A stretch of 64,000 nucleotides of DNA from Agelaius tricolor (Eukaryota; Chordata; Aves; Passeriformes; Icteridae), in NCBI GenBank assembly GCA_023055355.1, contig JALJCS010000004.1, positions 26,522,244 to 26,586,243 of the forward strand, in the 5' to 3' direction. The notes under the pieces were generated by a model. That model worked only from the letters and a program-made list of their open reading frames with translations, was not told where the DNA came from and ran no database searches. Positions 38,304 through 49,790 of the stretch are shown in pieces. The position numbers were made by a program, and so were the translations under genes. Numbering within the stretch: the first letter of the stretch is position 1; each line of letters begins with the position of its first letter.

Positions 38304-39631
38304 CTGAAACATTCTTTTTCAGGAAACCCCACCTAGTATTTGCAAAGAAAATAGAAGACTTGTTCATTCCAGTATTTCTCCTTTGAAAACTGAATGAAAT
38401 AAAGTGTAGGCATACACTGCCTTGCTCTCCACTAATCTGCTGCAGGCAGAGAACGAATGCATGATGATTTTTTACAAGACAAACTTGAACCTACACTTCA
38501 GACTTGCTTCCTTATCCAAATCATTAGTTTCTCGAAATTAATTTCCAATTAGTTGCTCCTAAAGGTACTATTGTTGCACTGGCCTGTATTTAGGATAAGA
38601 CGTGAATACAGCTTTAGCTTCCAAGTGTCTTGTTTTCAGTCCTGGGAACTGAGGATTCTTGTTTGTGAGCTGGTAGTTCCAGTACCTCACTAGGAACACA
38701 TTTCTAATGCCATAGAAATGCAAACCATGAAGGAAAAAAAAGGAAAGGAGATTACCTTCCTGAAAACATGACTCTCCTTTTTTGTGACTTAGCCAATGAC
38801 TTGAAAGATTTGTTTTGTGCTGAACAGCGGAACAAACCTGCGGTCATTTAGGAACTTCATGGTTTCCATTAAACCACACAGCATGGACATTTGGAATTTC
38901 ATAGCAACAGTGAAGTGAGAATGTAGATCTTACTCTTCCAAAGTACCGACCTCTGCTGAGAGTTAACACCCACACACATTCTCTCACATTCCTTAGCCAA
39001 TTCATGTCATTAAGGAGAGCTGAAGAACAGACCAAACAAAGGAAAAAACCAAACTAAAACAAACCAAAACAAAAAAAAAAAAATCCCACAAAACCCAAAC
39101 CAACCCCACTTAAGCTTCTTTCTTAAGCACTTGAAAGTAAAATGCTGAAAGTGGAAATGTAATGTTTAAATGCAGCACTCTTTCTGTCCATCTACAGTGT
39201 TTACAGTATTAACCCTCAACTGAAAAACTGAATTATTGGAAACCACCTAATTACCCAAACATTTACCTCTCTGCAGGTGTAAATACATGGGCCTAATAAG
39301 CCTTCCCACTGTGAAAGCAGTTATTTAAATTATATTAAAATATTAAAAACTATTTAATGAGCTTTTTTCCCCTAAAGTAAATTGAGTGTGTGCCTTAACC
39401 TGCTTCAGGCAAAGGAAGTTTCAAACATATTGGTTTTGAAACTAGCCATTATTTCTCATGTTGCAAAAATGGCAATCTTATTTCCCAACAGCAAATGAAA
39501 CTGTCAGGAAAATTTAGATGCAATAAAATTGGGTGGTTAAACCAACATGCTGGATTTGGAATAAAACTGAATTAAAGGAATTAAAATTAAGCATTATGTC
39601 AGTCAAACTTTAGAAAAAAACTATTTGAAAT

Positions 39632-39659
39632 GGGGGAGGGGGATGCATTGGGGTAGGGG
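39632..39659 (+). repeat. G-quadruplex motif
   Basis: Four runs of four to five G are separated by 1, 7 and 2 bases (ggggg-a-ggggg-atgcatt-gggg-ta-gggg). This meets the canonical G4 pattern on the plus strand. Confidence 0.8.
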
Positions 39660-41087
39660 TTTTTTTGCAAAAGTTAGGTTTTGGACTTGGTGAGGTCCAC
39701 CCATAACTACCTATTTTATGTCCATCAACCGTGTCACATTTGAAATTTGCGCATTGAAAAATATTTTGCATAAAATGTGTTGCTTCTGGCAACATTTCTG
39801 CCTAAATAAAAAGTTGTCAGGCAGTGTGTGACTTTAGTGGTACAGAGTTTTAAAATGGTGGCTTCAGTCCAAGGCTAGCTAATAACGGCTGACATGCACT
39901 GGAATCTTGAGGCCTAAATCAACATTGTTTTCACAGCTGTAATTAAGCCACCTAATCAGAAGCACATTTTGACGGGACAGTTTCTGGAAGCCAGACATTA
40001 CAATTTCTTATGCCTGGAGCGCAGTGGCTCATGAGAGGTCCTCATTTAATTTCAGGTTTAAAAAAAAAAAGGCTGTAAAATGAAAAGAGTATAAAAAAAA
40101 GCAGTGTATGGTCGTTGAAATGAAGCAGGCCTATGTTTTCATGCATTGACCAACCCTGCATCCCACCCTGCTTCGGCTCTTTGCCGAGTCCCCAGCTCTC
40201 AAGTGGCAGCTACACACAGTGAGATTAAGGGCTTCTGCCAAAGTCAACAGATGAGCTGGTCTGAACTGGCTCTCTGTGTGTTCTGATTGTAAATTGTGCT
40301 GGTGATGATTAGAGAACTCTAACACAGGATGTCAACTCTTAAAACTGTCCAGAGAAAATATTTTACTTTTTTTTTAAGTTCAGGAAATTTTTTTAAACTT
40401 CTTTTGTGGCTTGGTACAAAGTGTTGTGTCTATAACTTTCAGATGATTAAAACATGAATTCACACAAATGAAGCAACTATATTATTAAAAAATACACTGT
40501 TACTTGCTCTCATTGGACATACTTCCTTCATTTAGGAATGTTTACATAGCAGTACTGCTGCAGAATGCAACACTTTGACAAGTACAATACAGCAGTTTTG
40601 TGCTTCTTCCACCTGCCAAGTGGAAGACAGCTGCAAAATTCAGACTATCAGCTACTTTTGTTGTATGATTATCAGTTTGAGACCTTGTCATACCTGCTTC
40701 AACAGCTACACTGCCTTGTTCTTTTTCTGGAGCACAGCTACATTGGTAACTGTAACATAAACTTTCAACCCCAGAGGCCACTGTAAAACTATCAATATGA
40801 AGGCACCAGTCACTGGGGTCTGATTACATTTGGTTATGCACTTTAATTACATATGGATTCTATTAACTGAACCTTTTGCCTTATAGGCAACATTTTAATC
40901 AAATTACTATAATTTTCAAATATAACAGTCTGACAAGTTTAAAGTTCACGTACCTAGAATAATGAGTATCAAAAAATTTTTGCATAGAAAAGGAAGCATT
41001 CTTTACAAAATAGCAAACATGTTGTTGGATTACTGTAACTGCTTTTTACATTACCCTAAGTTGCAGAATGTGAGTTGTAATACAGGT

Positions 41088-41125
41088 TGTTGTTGTTATT
41101 AGTAGTAGTAGCAGTAGTATTATTT
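41088..41125. repeat. Trinucleotide repeat (GTT)n/(AGT)n
   Basis: A compound 'gttgttgttgtt attagtagtagtag' stretch with one interruption. Confidence 0.85.
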
Positions 41126-41243
41126 TAAACTATATAATTTATACTGTTTATTTACAACTATTACTTGTGTAAGCAATACCAGGTGACCAAGTGATCATTT
41201 GCTTTAGGACATGTGCATTCCTTAGCTATGCAGTAAGGCTGGC

Positions 41244-41660
41244 AAGTTGTTATAGGATGATTGCCTCTCGTAATTAAGAGATGAATATTGTGTGTATGTT
41301 AAGAGAAGATTTATTGATGTATAGTTATATTATTGTGGTTTGTTGTTTAGATGTCCTCTGTTCTCCCTATAGTGCCCTTTCACCCCCTCTGTACTGCTGC
41401 CACTAGACAGTCTGGGCTGTGCAGAAAATGTGGAGAGAAGGGTTACAAGAAAGTCTCCACCAATGGACGGCGAAGAAGAGCTGACTGGCAGACTTTAGGA
41501 GGAGTCAGCACTGCCTGATGCAACCCCCATTTTTATGGACAAGTTCGTAGCAGCTGGGCACCAACTCCCAGTGTGCTGTTCTTTTTCCTTATTCAGTCCT
41601 TTGCTGTATTTTTTTAAGGTTTAATAAACCTTTGAAAGTCAGAGTAATTTCTCACAAAGT
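41244..41660. repeat. 4-bp target-site duplication AAGT flanking the solo LTR
   Basis: AAGT at 41244-41247 and 41657-41660 directly flank the TG...CA ends of the LTR at 41248-41656. This supports insertion by a retroviral integrase that makes 4-bp staggered cuts. Confidence 0.7.
41248..41656 (+). mobile_element. Solo LTR with intact ends
   Basis: The 409-bp element begins TGTTATAGG and ends TTTCTCACA (TG...CA), with an AATAAA signal at 41623-41628 close to the 3' end. It has a perfect 4-bp target duplication (AAGT). The signal's place near the right end gives plus orientation. There is no internal viral region, so it is a solo LTR left by recombination between two LTRs. The 4-bp duplication suggests a gammaretrovirus-like (ERV1) source, but the family is not proven. 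Confidence 0.75.
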
Positions 41661-41739
41661 GATGCCAAATTACTCAAAGTCAGGAAAGAAATGCAAATAT
41701 TTCAATAAAAACAGGATTTCAGGAAGATATTACTGGTGG

Positions 41740-42255
41740 ATTCAGTCTTACAGAGACATTAAACTTAGTAAGAGTACTGTGTGCCTGTGGGAGGGACTCA
41801 CATTGCAGCAGCTTTGATAGGGCTGCTGCTCGTGAGATCGGAGCCACATTGGAGAAGTGCATGGAGAACCTTCTCCTGTGGGAGGGACCCCATGGTGCAG
41901 CAGAGTAAGGATTCCTCTCACTCAGCAGTGGAAGATCAGGGTGACAAACTGACCAAACCCCCATGCCCTGTCTCCCTGCACTGTTGGTGGGAAGGAGAGA
42001 GGGGTGGGGGAAGAAAATGTGTTTTTAAGTGCCTATTTTACTTCTTATTATCCTCCTCTGACTCTGTTAGTAATAGATTCATGTTTTACCTTTAAGTTGA
42101 ACCTGGTTTTGTCCCTGGAGTGTTTTCTCCCAGTCCTTATCTCAACTCATGAAGCCTTCATTAAATTTTTCTCTCCTCTGCCCAGCTGCGGTAGGGAAGA
42201 GTGAGTGAGAGACTTTTGTGGGTGCCTGGCATCTTTGTCATGTCAAACCACAACA
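41740..42255 (+). mobile_element. ERVL-type LTR remnant
   Basis: It contains repeated 'gtgggagggac' motifs (about 41788 and 41879), then 'cttattatcctcctctgact', 'gtccttatctcaac', 'ctctgcccagctgcgg' and the terminus 'aaccacaaca' (42255). I know this series of blocks from avian ERVL LTRs. The 5' end is truncated or decayed and approximate. It starts about 85 bp after the solo LTR. Confidence 0.75.
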
Positions 42256-43081
42256 GAGAGTTTTCATTCAGGACCTACCTACTTCTTGCAACATCTGGGA
42301 AGAATTCCTCCAGCTACATCAGAAATATGGCTCTGACATTTAAAATGACACTGATAAATACCTTTCCCTTATGCAGCAAGAGAACAGGTAAATAGTTAGG
42401 ATTTTTTTTTCTCTCTAGTTCCATCCTAATAATTCTATATTTAGGACAATGCATCCTTGCTAGATGCAGGTCTTAGCCATAACAGATTGAACAGATTGAA
42501 CTGGTGACAAGGAAACAAAGTATATGGGGGAAAGACACGTAAAACCACTGCCCGGATCAGCTTGGTTAAGTAGGGAGAAAATGTCAGGGAAATAGTTAGC
42601 TCATAAGTTTGAGTTTTAAATATGTCTTTTCTCTCTATTATCTATGCATAGGGTTCATGTAGATGATGAGAACTGAGTGCTGACTGCTTTGAGTAGGGAA
42701 GAAAGTGTACATCTTGCTTAATGCATTTTTCAACACAGAAGTATGAAACGATATGTCAATCACTAGGTTCTCAAAAACAAATACATACTATTCATGCAAA
42801 AGATCATTCTGCCTGCTTCTCTCACCTCAACAAAAGGCACGATTTCTGTATTTTCAATACTTTAAGTGATATCACAAGACATTTCTAGACAAAGGATAGA
42901 CACAAACACAACTGTGGTGAAAAAGATATGACACAAAAATATAGCCACATTAAACCAATGAGTGACTTTACTTTCATGTCAGCTAGGAGCATCAAAAGAC
43001 AACAGTTGTTTTCACAGTTAGGGAATTCTAGTACATTTACAGACCTCTTTGCTTCACCCCTCTCATCCATCTGAAACTCAC

Positions 43082-43216
43082 TTTCTCCCCCTTTCAGATA
43101 AAGTTGTCTTTTTGGGTCCCCCAATTTCCATTTCTCCAGTAAACACAAAGCTTTTCTCTCTTCATAATCTTTAGAAATTACTGTATTTTGCTCTTCATTT
43201 TTATTCTCCTTTGATT
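43082..43216 (-). CDS. Candidate 135-nt exon, minus strand
   Basis: The acceptor cctttttctgttttcacctcag has a long pyrimidine tract and the donor gaaa|gtgagt is strong. The 135 nt are open in the phase left by 46885-47035: two bases, 44 codons, one base. It reads SKENKNEEQNTVISKDY and later LEKWKLGDPKRQLYLKGG: charged, hydrophilic, linker-like. No domain is recognised. The open frame also runs past the donor, so it is not proof by itself. Good splice sites plus matching phase are the support. Confidence 0.38.
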
Positions 43217-44000
43217 CTGAGGTGAAAACAGAAAAAGGAAGGAGTATCACCAGATCAGTGCCCATGCAGGTTCAGAGAGAAGCACCTGACAATAAGCACA
43301 AAAGTGACTTCTTTTGTTTACCAGAACTGATACCAGATTATTTTACATTCTTCAACTTCTGACACAAGTACTGATATCAGGTATAAAATCTTAGGGCTGG
43401 AAGCTACAAGAAGACTTTCTGAAAATATTTTATAATGAACTGAATTCTGTTCACTGTTCCACCAATGTGTCCAGTCACCCTGGAAAAGAGAGTGTCACTG
43501 TATCCACATCCTGCAACACTGCACTTGCAGCAAAAGCCCCTTGGATACCATGGATTCAAATACTTGCCATGTAACTAAATATGATGACACATTGCCACGC
43601 AGCACCCACAAAGAACTGCCTATGACTGCACTACTGCACAATAAAGCACTTCTAAGCTCTCAGTTCAAGGTCTACTTATTACTGCAACCCTGAAAGAATG
43701 TGCAAGTATAATAATAAAGCAATGTATCTGAAGAAGAATAAAAATTAATAAAGGCAGTAGAATTCAGCACAGTCCAGTTCATGATATTTATATTACTGGA
43801 TGTTTCTAAACAAGAAATAGGCAGGAAGGAGTATTAAAAAATGTTGATAGTTTCCTAATAGAAGAAAAAAAAAGGGGCATTTTGGAAATGTAAGGGAAAT
43901 TTCAGAAGCAGTTGGCAAAAAACAAAAAATCGGAAGAAGTTAAAAAAACTGAAACCAACCAACCAAGAACCCTCAGGAATAGAGAACAATTGAAAAAGGT

Positions 44001-44090
44001 GGGGGGTGGGGGGGGTGGGAGGAGGGCAGGGAGAGGGGGAGGAGGAGGAAGGGAGCGGGAGCAGAAAGAAGGAAAGAAGAAGAAAGGAAG
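44001..44090 (+). repeat. G-run / polypurine tract with G-quadruplex motif
   Basis: Runs of 6, 8, 3, 3, 3 and 5 G with short loops (44001-44039) meet the G4 pattern several times over. They grade into a pure G/A tract up to about 44090. The opposite strand gives a proline- and phenylalanine-rich open frame that is only a translation of this low-complexity DNA. Confidence 0.9.
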
Positions 44091-44099
44091 ACAGGTAGA

Positions 44100-46884
44100 A
44101 AACCTAAGCTGTTTTTCAGCCATACTGAATTTTAAAGAGTTGCAAGATTTAAAAATGCACAGGGCCTTTTTCTCCACAGAGTAAGAATCGTCAAAGACAA
44201 GTACGACAGATAGATAGCTGGGCACTAATGAAGACTACAGAGACATTCTGCCACTGACTTCACTTCTCCCTACATAATTCTCTTCTCTATAAGCAATGTT
44301 TCCAGTGCTCATCTCACCTCTGTCCATCATAATCACATCTCTTCTTGTTCCCCTCTGTTGGCATTAGCATGACCACATACAGCAATCTCAGAATCTAAAC
44401 TCTATTGACTAGAAGGAAGGTGCTTGGACTAGAAATGGACTGGAGGATGGAGATGTCAATTCAGAGTCTGAGATAAAAGATGAGGAGTTAGAATCACCAA
44501 TTTTGCCTCATGCCATCAGTTTTGTTTCTAAAATTATAAGCAAAACCCAAAGCAGCAGAAGAGAGAAGTGGTGTGAATAGAAAGAAAGGTGACATAGTTA
44601 CAAAATTTCAGTAGAAACAGGTCAATTAGGAAAGCAATAAGCATGGAAAATATCAATACTCATGGATGGGCCAAACTTGCATGCAATGCAAGACGGGGCA
44701 AGATCCTTAAGCGACTAGCATAAAAGACATCAAAAAACAGTCACAACATGTGAGATAAATCCCAATTTGATAAGGTAAGAGTCCACACATGATACACAAC
44801 TGGAAGAATTAAAAAATGTATTTCAGCACTGAGCAATAGTTACTCTCCAGGAAACACAAACATATGTCATACGAATGGCAACCAATACAGTCCAAGTGCT
44901 GTGTTTGCCACCTCCACGTAAAATTTTGTCTGCAATGGATATATCATTGAAGACAGTGAATTAAAACTAACAAAGCTAGTCTAATTTTGAAACCAAATAT
45001 GTACTTAAGAAGTCATTACTCCCTTTCATTTAAAATAAGCAAAAAAATCTGTTCTACTTTTTATACTAGAGAAAGCAATTCACTGCAGAATTTCCTCAAA
45101 ATCAAACCAAAACAGTATCAACTAGCACCTTTAAAATCTAAGTCACACTGCAAAGCTCCAATGCCTGAAGTTATTAAAATTCATGCTTAATGCAACTTTT
45201 ACAAATATTAGGGACAAATTTACAGAAAACCCAGATACTACAAAGTATACCATAATCACTTTTTCATGGCAACTTAAGACTCTCATTCTGAATGTTTTCA
45301 CTTTTACATTAAAATTTTAAAACATTTCATATTAATGCTTAGGCCCAGATTCAAATTAAACTTCACCTAAAGGAAGAACTACCGTTCTCCCCAGAGGGCT
45401 AAGAGATCCCTCCACAATGCAAATAGTATAATCTTTACATTGGGCAGATACAAACTACTTAAAAAACACTGCATTTACACAGACATCGAAGAGCTGGTTT
45501 TCACTGTAATGTATCAGGCCACTGCAAAGCCCTTCACAGACAGGACTAGCATAATCTTTGTTAAAAGCTCGCCCAATGCAAATGAAAGCAAACCTTGCTG
45601 CAAGTTTGGCAGACTTCCCAATCTTTAGTAAACAAGTGGTCATCAACAAAAACAACCATAATAGGCAAAGGAGAAGTCCAATTACATTGGGCACAGGCTC
45701 AGCAGGACACACATAAACATAGCAGAAGACATCAAAAGAGTCTGGTTGGAAGAGGAAAAAAGCAATTTCAGCAAAGTCATTTCATTTCTTAGAAAGGTTG
45801 TGTAATCAGAAATAAACAAAGTTTTCATTCAACAATTGTCACCTCAAGATGTTAAAACTCAAATTCAGCACTGATTAATAGAGTTTATATTTGCAGTAAT
45901 TTCCCATAGTGCTGTAAGAAGTAGGATGAGAAATTACTATAATTCTGTTGGAAACAACCAAAGCCAAAGCCACAGTCACAGCCTTTCACTATATGTTTAC
46001 TACAGTATTTATGTCATTTGCATTGTGACAGCTCTCTTCTTACAGGTCTCCTGTTTCAAAAAGAAAGACAAACAATACTAATTTTCTTTATGGCCATTTA
46101 CTACACAAGACTAAAAGAAAAGACAGTAGGAAGGGAAGAAGAACAACAACAACAACCACCACCAACTCCAAAGCCTTCTCCTTTATCCTCTGTATAAAAC
46201 TAAGAAGAGATGGGAGAGAAATACAGTGAGTGTTATGTAAGTTGCACATCCTACAGAGTGTCACTCCAGAGATACTTGGCTACATATTTATGACAGTTTA
46301 TGTGCCTAGCCTCCGGACTGTGTGACACAAATAAATCTGCATTTAGTAATTCCCCTAGAGAGAGATCTCAAATCTGAAGACCCATCTTATTACCCTTAAA
46401 CAAATCCAAGCAGTTTGTGGGCAACAATATTTTTAGACCAGAAATTATTTCTGAAATTAACTTTCTAAGTTTACTGAGAAGTATTATTCATAACCACAAT
46501 TGTCTAAAAATAATTCAGATCTCCTAAGAAACACTTTGATTACATGAAGCTAATAACATTCCGGTTTAACATCCAACATCTCTAGATGTAAAATTCTTCA
46601 GGTCCAAAGTTCAACTATTACTGGTAAAATTCACAATGCGTACTTTTCCAGCATGTGAACAGGTCCTTGTAGAAGATACAGTAGTAAAAATTAAACCCTG
46701 TGTTAACTTTTACCATTCAATTTCTCTTCAGAAAAAAGTTTCTATTCACACTGGTTTTATTGCTCTATTACGTTTATACATAAATATTACTGTATTTCCC
46801 CTACAGAAACTATACAGCATAAAGAGAGATGCTGCATAAGAAGACACACTGAAAAGACAAAAATTGCTTGAAAAGAAGACTTAC
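44100..46884. other. No supported gene (intron-like)
   Basis: AT-rich DNA with a short (AAC)n/(ACC)n run at 46142-46170. Open frames at 45440-45792 on both strands have no family or splice support. Confidence 0.4.
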
Positions 46885-47035
46885 CATTTGTAAGGTCCCT
46901 TTTATGAAGACTAGCTGTTTGGAGCCTGGACTTTAGAGCTGCAATGTCAAGCTGAAAAGATTCTGTTTCTCTCACTAATATTTCAACTCTGGAAACTGCA
47001 AGTTGGTAGACTTCCATGAAACTTTGAATCACACC
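46885..47035 (-). CDS. Probable internal coding exon of a coiled-coil-like protein
   Basis: This is the strongest exon candidate in the window. On the minus strand the acceptor ttgttttactttttaaag (ending 47036) and donor aaatg|gtaagt enclose 151 nt: 50 open codons in phase 0 plus one base. It reads GVIQSFMEVYQLAVSRVEIL, continues with RETESFQLDIAALKSRLQ and ends HKRDLTN. Hydrophobic residues spaced at three or four with many charged residues suggest an amphipathic or coiled-coil helix. The one-base remainder fits the 43082-43216 segment. I do not recognise the gene. Confidence 0.5.
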
Positions 47036-49242
47036 CTTTAAAAAGTAAAACAAATCTTTAGTGCCAGACAAGCTATACTTAAATGCCAAGTAGCATACAT
47101 CATTACAGAAGATCTAATTTTTATTAATTGCAAAAATCAAACAGAAGTTGTAAACCAGGCACTTAGATTGTAAGTAAGGACTTAACCAGATGTCTAACAT
47201 GAGATTTTTTTACTTCTTCAAAAATCTGAAATATTGATAGCTTTGAGGAAAAGCAAATGACTCTGTACCCCAATTACAAAGTGAGCTATTTTCAAACATG
47301 CAGTACTGCATTGAACAGTTGGTACTATTTTTTATTTTATTTAACTACAAAACTCAGTGAACATGCAATTTGCTTATAAAGAATCACTACACAATTTTAG
47401 GTGATTTTTCATACTTTCAAAATGAGTCCTCCCAATTCATGTTAAGAAAATTAATTTGTCAGAAACAAAAGAAATACGGTAAAGCTACAGATCTCTGGAA
47501 GCAAATAATCTAATTACAGTATAGCTGGGAAAATATAATTGTTTTCATGTATATAGTGAAAGAATGTCCCAATTGTGTAATATCGATCAGACTGATAATA
47601 AAGTTATCAGCACAAGAGAGAACAAATGATTTGACAATAGTGGTAACTTTATATATTCTAAATAGTCTAACACTTTTGAGATTATTGGTCTTTACAACTG
47701 GTTAATCACATTTTGTAAGTTACAGTTTTCCCCTTTGAAATGAGCCATAGCAAGCTGCAACTGTAAGAACATATAACAGATAAAATGAAATTGGCCTTCT
47801 GAATATGTCTGTAGTACAGACTTATAAACTATGGTACCACAACCAGACATTCACTAAGGTCTTAACTGTTTTCCTTTCCTTGTTCTCAAACACACTGCTG
47901 CTTTTCAGAATAAAGGTAACCACTGAAATCTATCAGGTTATTTTAATGTTAAGTGTAGAAAACTGATATGGCAAGTCAACACCACCCTATCTTTTCTTAT
48001 CAGAAAAAAATATCCAAAATGTTTTAAATGCTATGGTTCTAACCCTGATAGTGTATTCACATAGCTCTGTAAGCCTGCCACTCTCATCTCTAGTCCTGCT
48101 TTTAATTTTTTTTTTTTTTATTTCGCATTCAACACAACTAAAATGCTGCATCTATTCAGAAACAATACCAAGAAGGAGTGGGGATATATCTCACGCCACG
48201 TAATACTGCCTGAGAGTCTTCAAATGGCAACAGCCCACATATTAAAAATCAGACATGTTGAAAGAGGACTATTATTTGGGCCTGTGACCCATTGCATTAC
48301 AAGCTATGTCTCATATCTCATAGCAAGAATCTCATGTGTTCCTTTCACACATGATATTTAAAGGTCTCACTGAACTAGAATGTAGAGACATTTCCTTAAC
48401 TTCATCCTTTTACCTCTGCTACTTCAAAGCTAGTGAAGCCATTAAGTTATACAGCTTCAGCCTACATCTCCACAGGTACTCTAAGGCCATGCAGTTATCT
48501 GAAACAGCATTATTTAATTCCTTGGTGACCTACACAGATATTTAATTTGTTCTCTCATTTAATGAATTTGAAAATTTTAAATCTAGGAAAAAATGTATTC
48601 ACAAACCCTTATTTTCAAACATAGCGATTTTTTAAATAGCTTAGATTTCTTTTTAGTCCAGAAGAAAGTAGTTTTGCAGTTACTAATGGTTCCTTATGAA
48701 TGTGGAAGATGGCATTTATGCACCCACATGTACACATTCCTTCCAGTATACCCCAACTCCCAAGCAAAGAGTTAGAGTTAGTTTAGGCCTTTCCTGCCTA
48801 AATTATTTTTGGGACTTCCAGGGGTGGCATGAGCATGAAGAATACTTATTCTAAATGCCATCTGCGGAAGGGCAAGTATATTGGATTTTCAGATGTGGCC
48901 CTGGAAGGCAAAAATGATTTTAAGAAACTTATGTCAGTCACAGACTGAGAGATCTGTCTTCAACAATACAAAAGTTACACTTACTGGAAAGCCTGATACA
49001 CAAGGAATGGGCTTAGAACCCAGCCACATGCAAGTTATAATATCTGTCACCTACACCTTAAAGGTATCTGTATAGGAGTTCAGAACTTCAAATGAGATCC
49101 CTATTTGAACTTTACAGATACAAATATATCTGCAGCGCTGGAAATTGTTTCTGTTCAAGAAAGTCAGATGACAGAATTTCCCAGAATGCAAATCTGGCTC
49201 TGCAGAAATTTCTTCCACTCCTCCTAATAAGTGCTTTCTTTT
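47036..49242. other. No recognised feature (intron-like)
   Basis: AT-rich DNA. A T-rich run lies near 48108-48121. A weak acceptor/donor pair near 48992-49018 on the minus strand encloses only 27 nt. Confidence 0.4.
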
Positions 49243-49308
49243 GTTTTTAAGTACACATAGCAGTAAGATATATATATATAGTTTTTAAGTATACATAACA
49301 ATAAGATG
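49243..49308. repeat. Imperfect 38-bp tandem duplication around (TA)n
   Basis: 'gtttttaagtacacatagca' at 49243 recurs as 'gtttttaagtatacataaca' at 49281, with a (TA)6 run between them. Confidence 0.8.
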
Positions 49309-49693
49309 TTTCAGCAACACTTCTGATTAATTTTTAAAATATAAAATTTGGCATTTGTACACTTTTGCATGGTCTGCATCTAAGCAAGCATTTCTCATTT
49401 TGAATGTGCTGGTAATAGTGTGACATTAAAACTGAGAACAGACCATAAAACAATAAAAACTTGTCTTCAGTTACACACAAAATGTTTCAAGAACACACAC
49501 CAGAAAATTACTTCTGTTCAGAAAGGCAAGACATAGTGATCCCCAGACTTACAGGAACCAATATTACTGCAACTCATTATGAAATCTAAAACAATTTTAG
49601 ATGAGTATTGTAGGAAAGTTAGTGGGGAGAAGACTTAATTAAGGAGGTCACAAAAACAGTGGAATTGAAGAATACTGATTTTAAACATTACTG

Positions 49694-49790
49694 GCCCTAG
49701 GTGTTCCTCCTTGCTTGTGCAAGGGGCTTGGACCAAAGAACCCTCAAAGGTCCCTTCCAACCTTAAGCAAATTCAGTGGTTAGTACAAAG
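49694..49790 (+). mobile_element. Short CR1 3' tail
   Basis: The run 'gcaaggggcttggaccaaag', then 'ggtcccttccaaccttaagc' and 'attcagtg' matches the last ~100 bp of CR1 in plus orientation. Decayed. Confidence 0.75.

Noticed and set aside
42885..43265. Whole 126-codon minus-strand frame as a single-exon gene
   Set aside because: The ATG lies in what looks like an intron with a pyrimidine tract and acceptor. Only the 43082-43216 part is kept, as an exon candidate.
43902..44225. 107-codon minus-strand proline-rich frame
   Set aside because: The polyproline comes from the G-run/polypurine tract read on the opposite strand.
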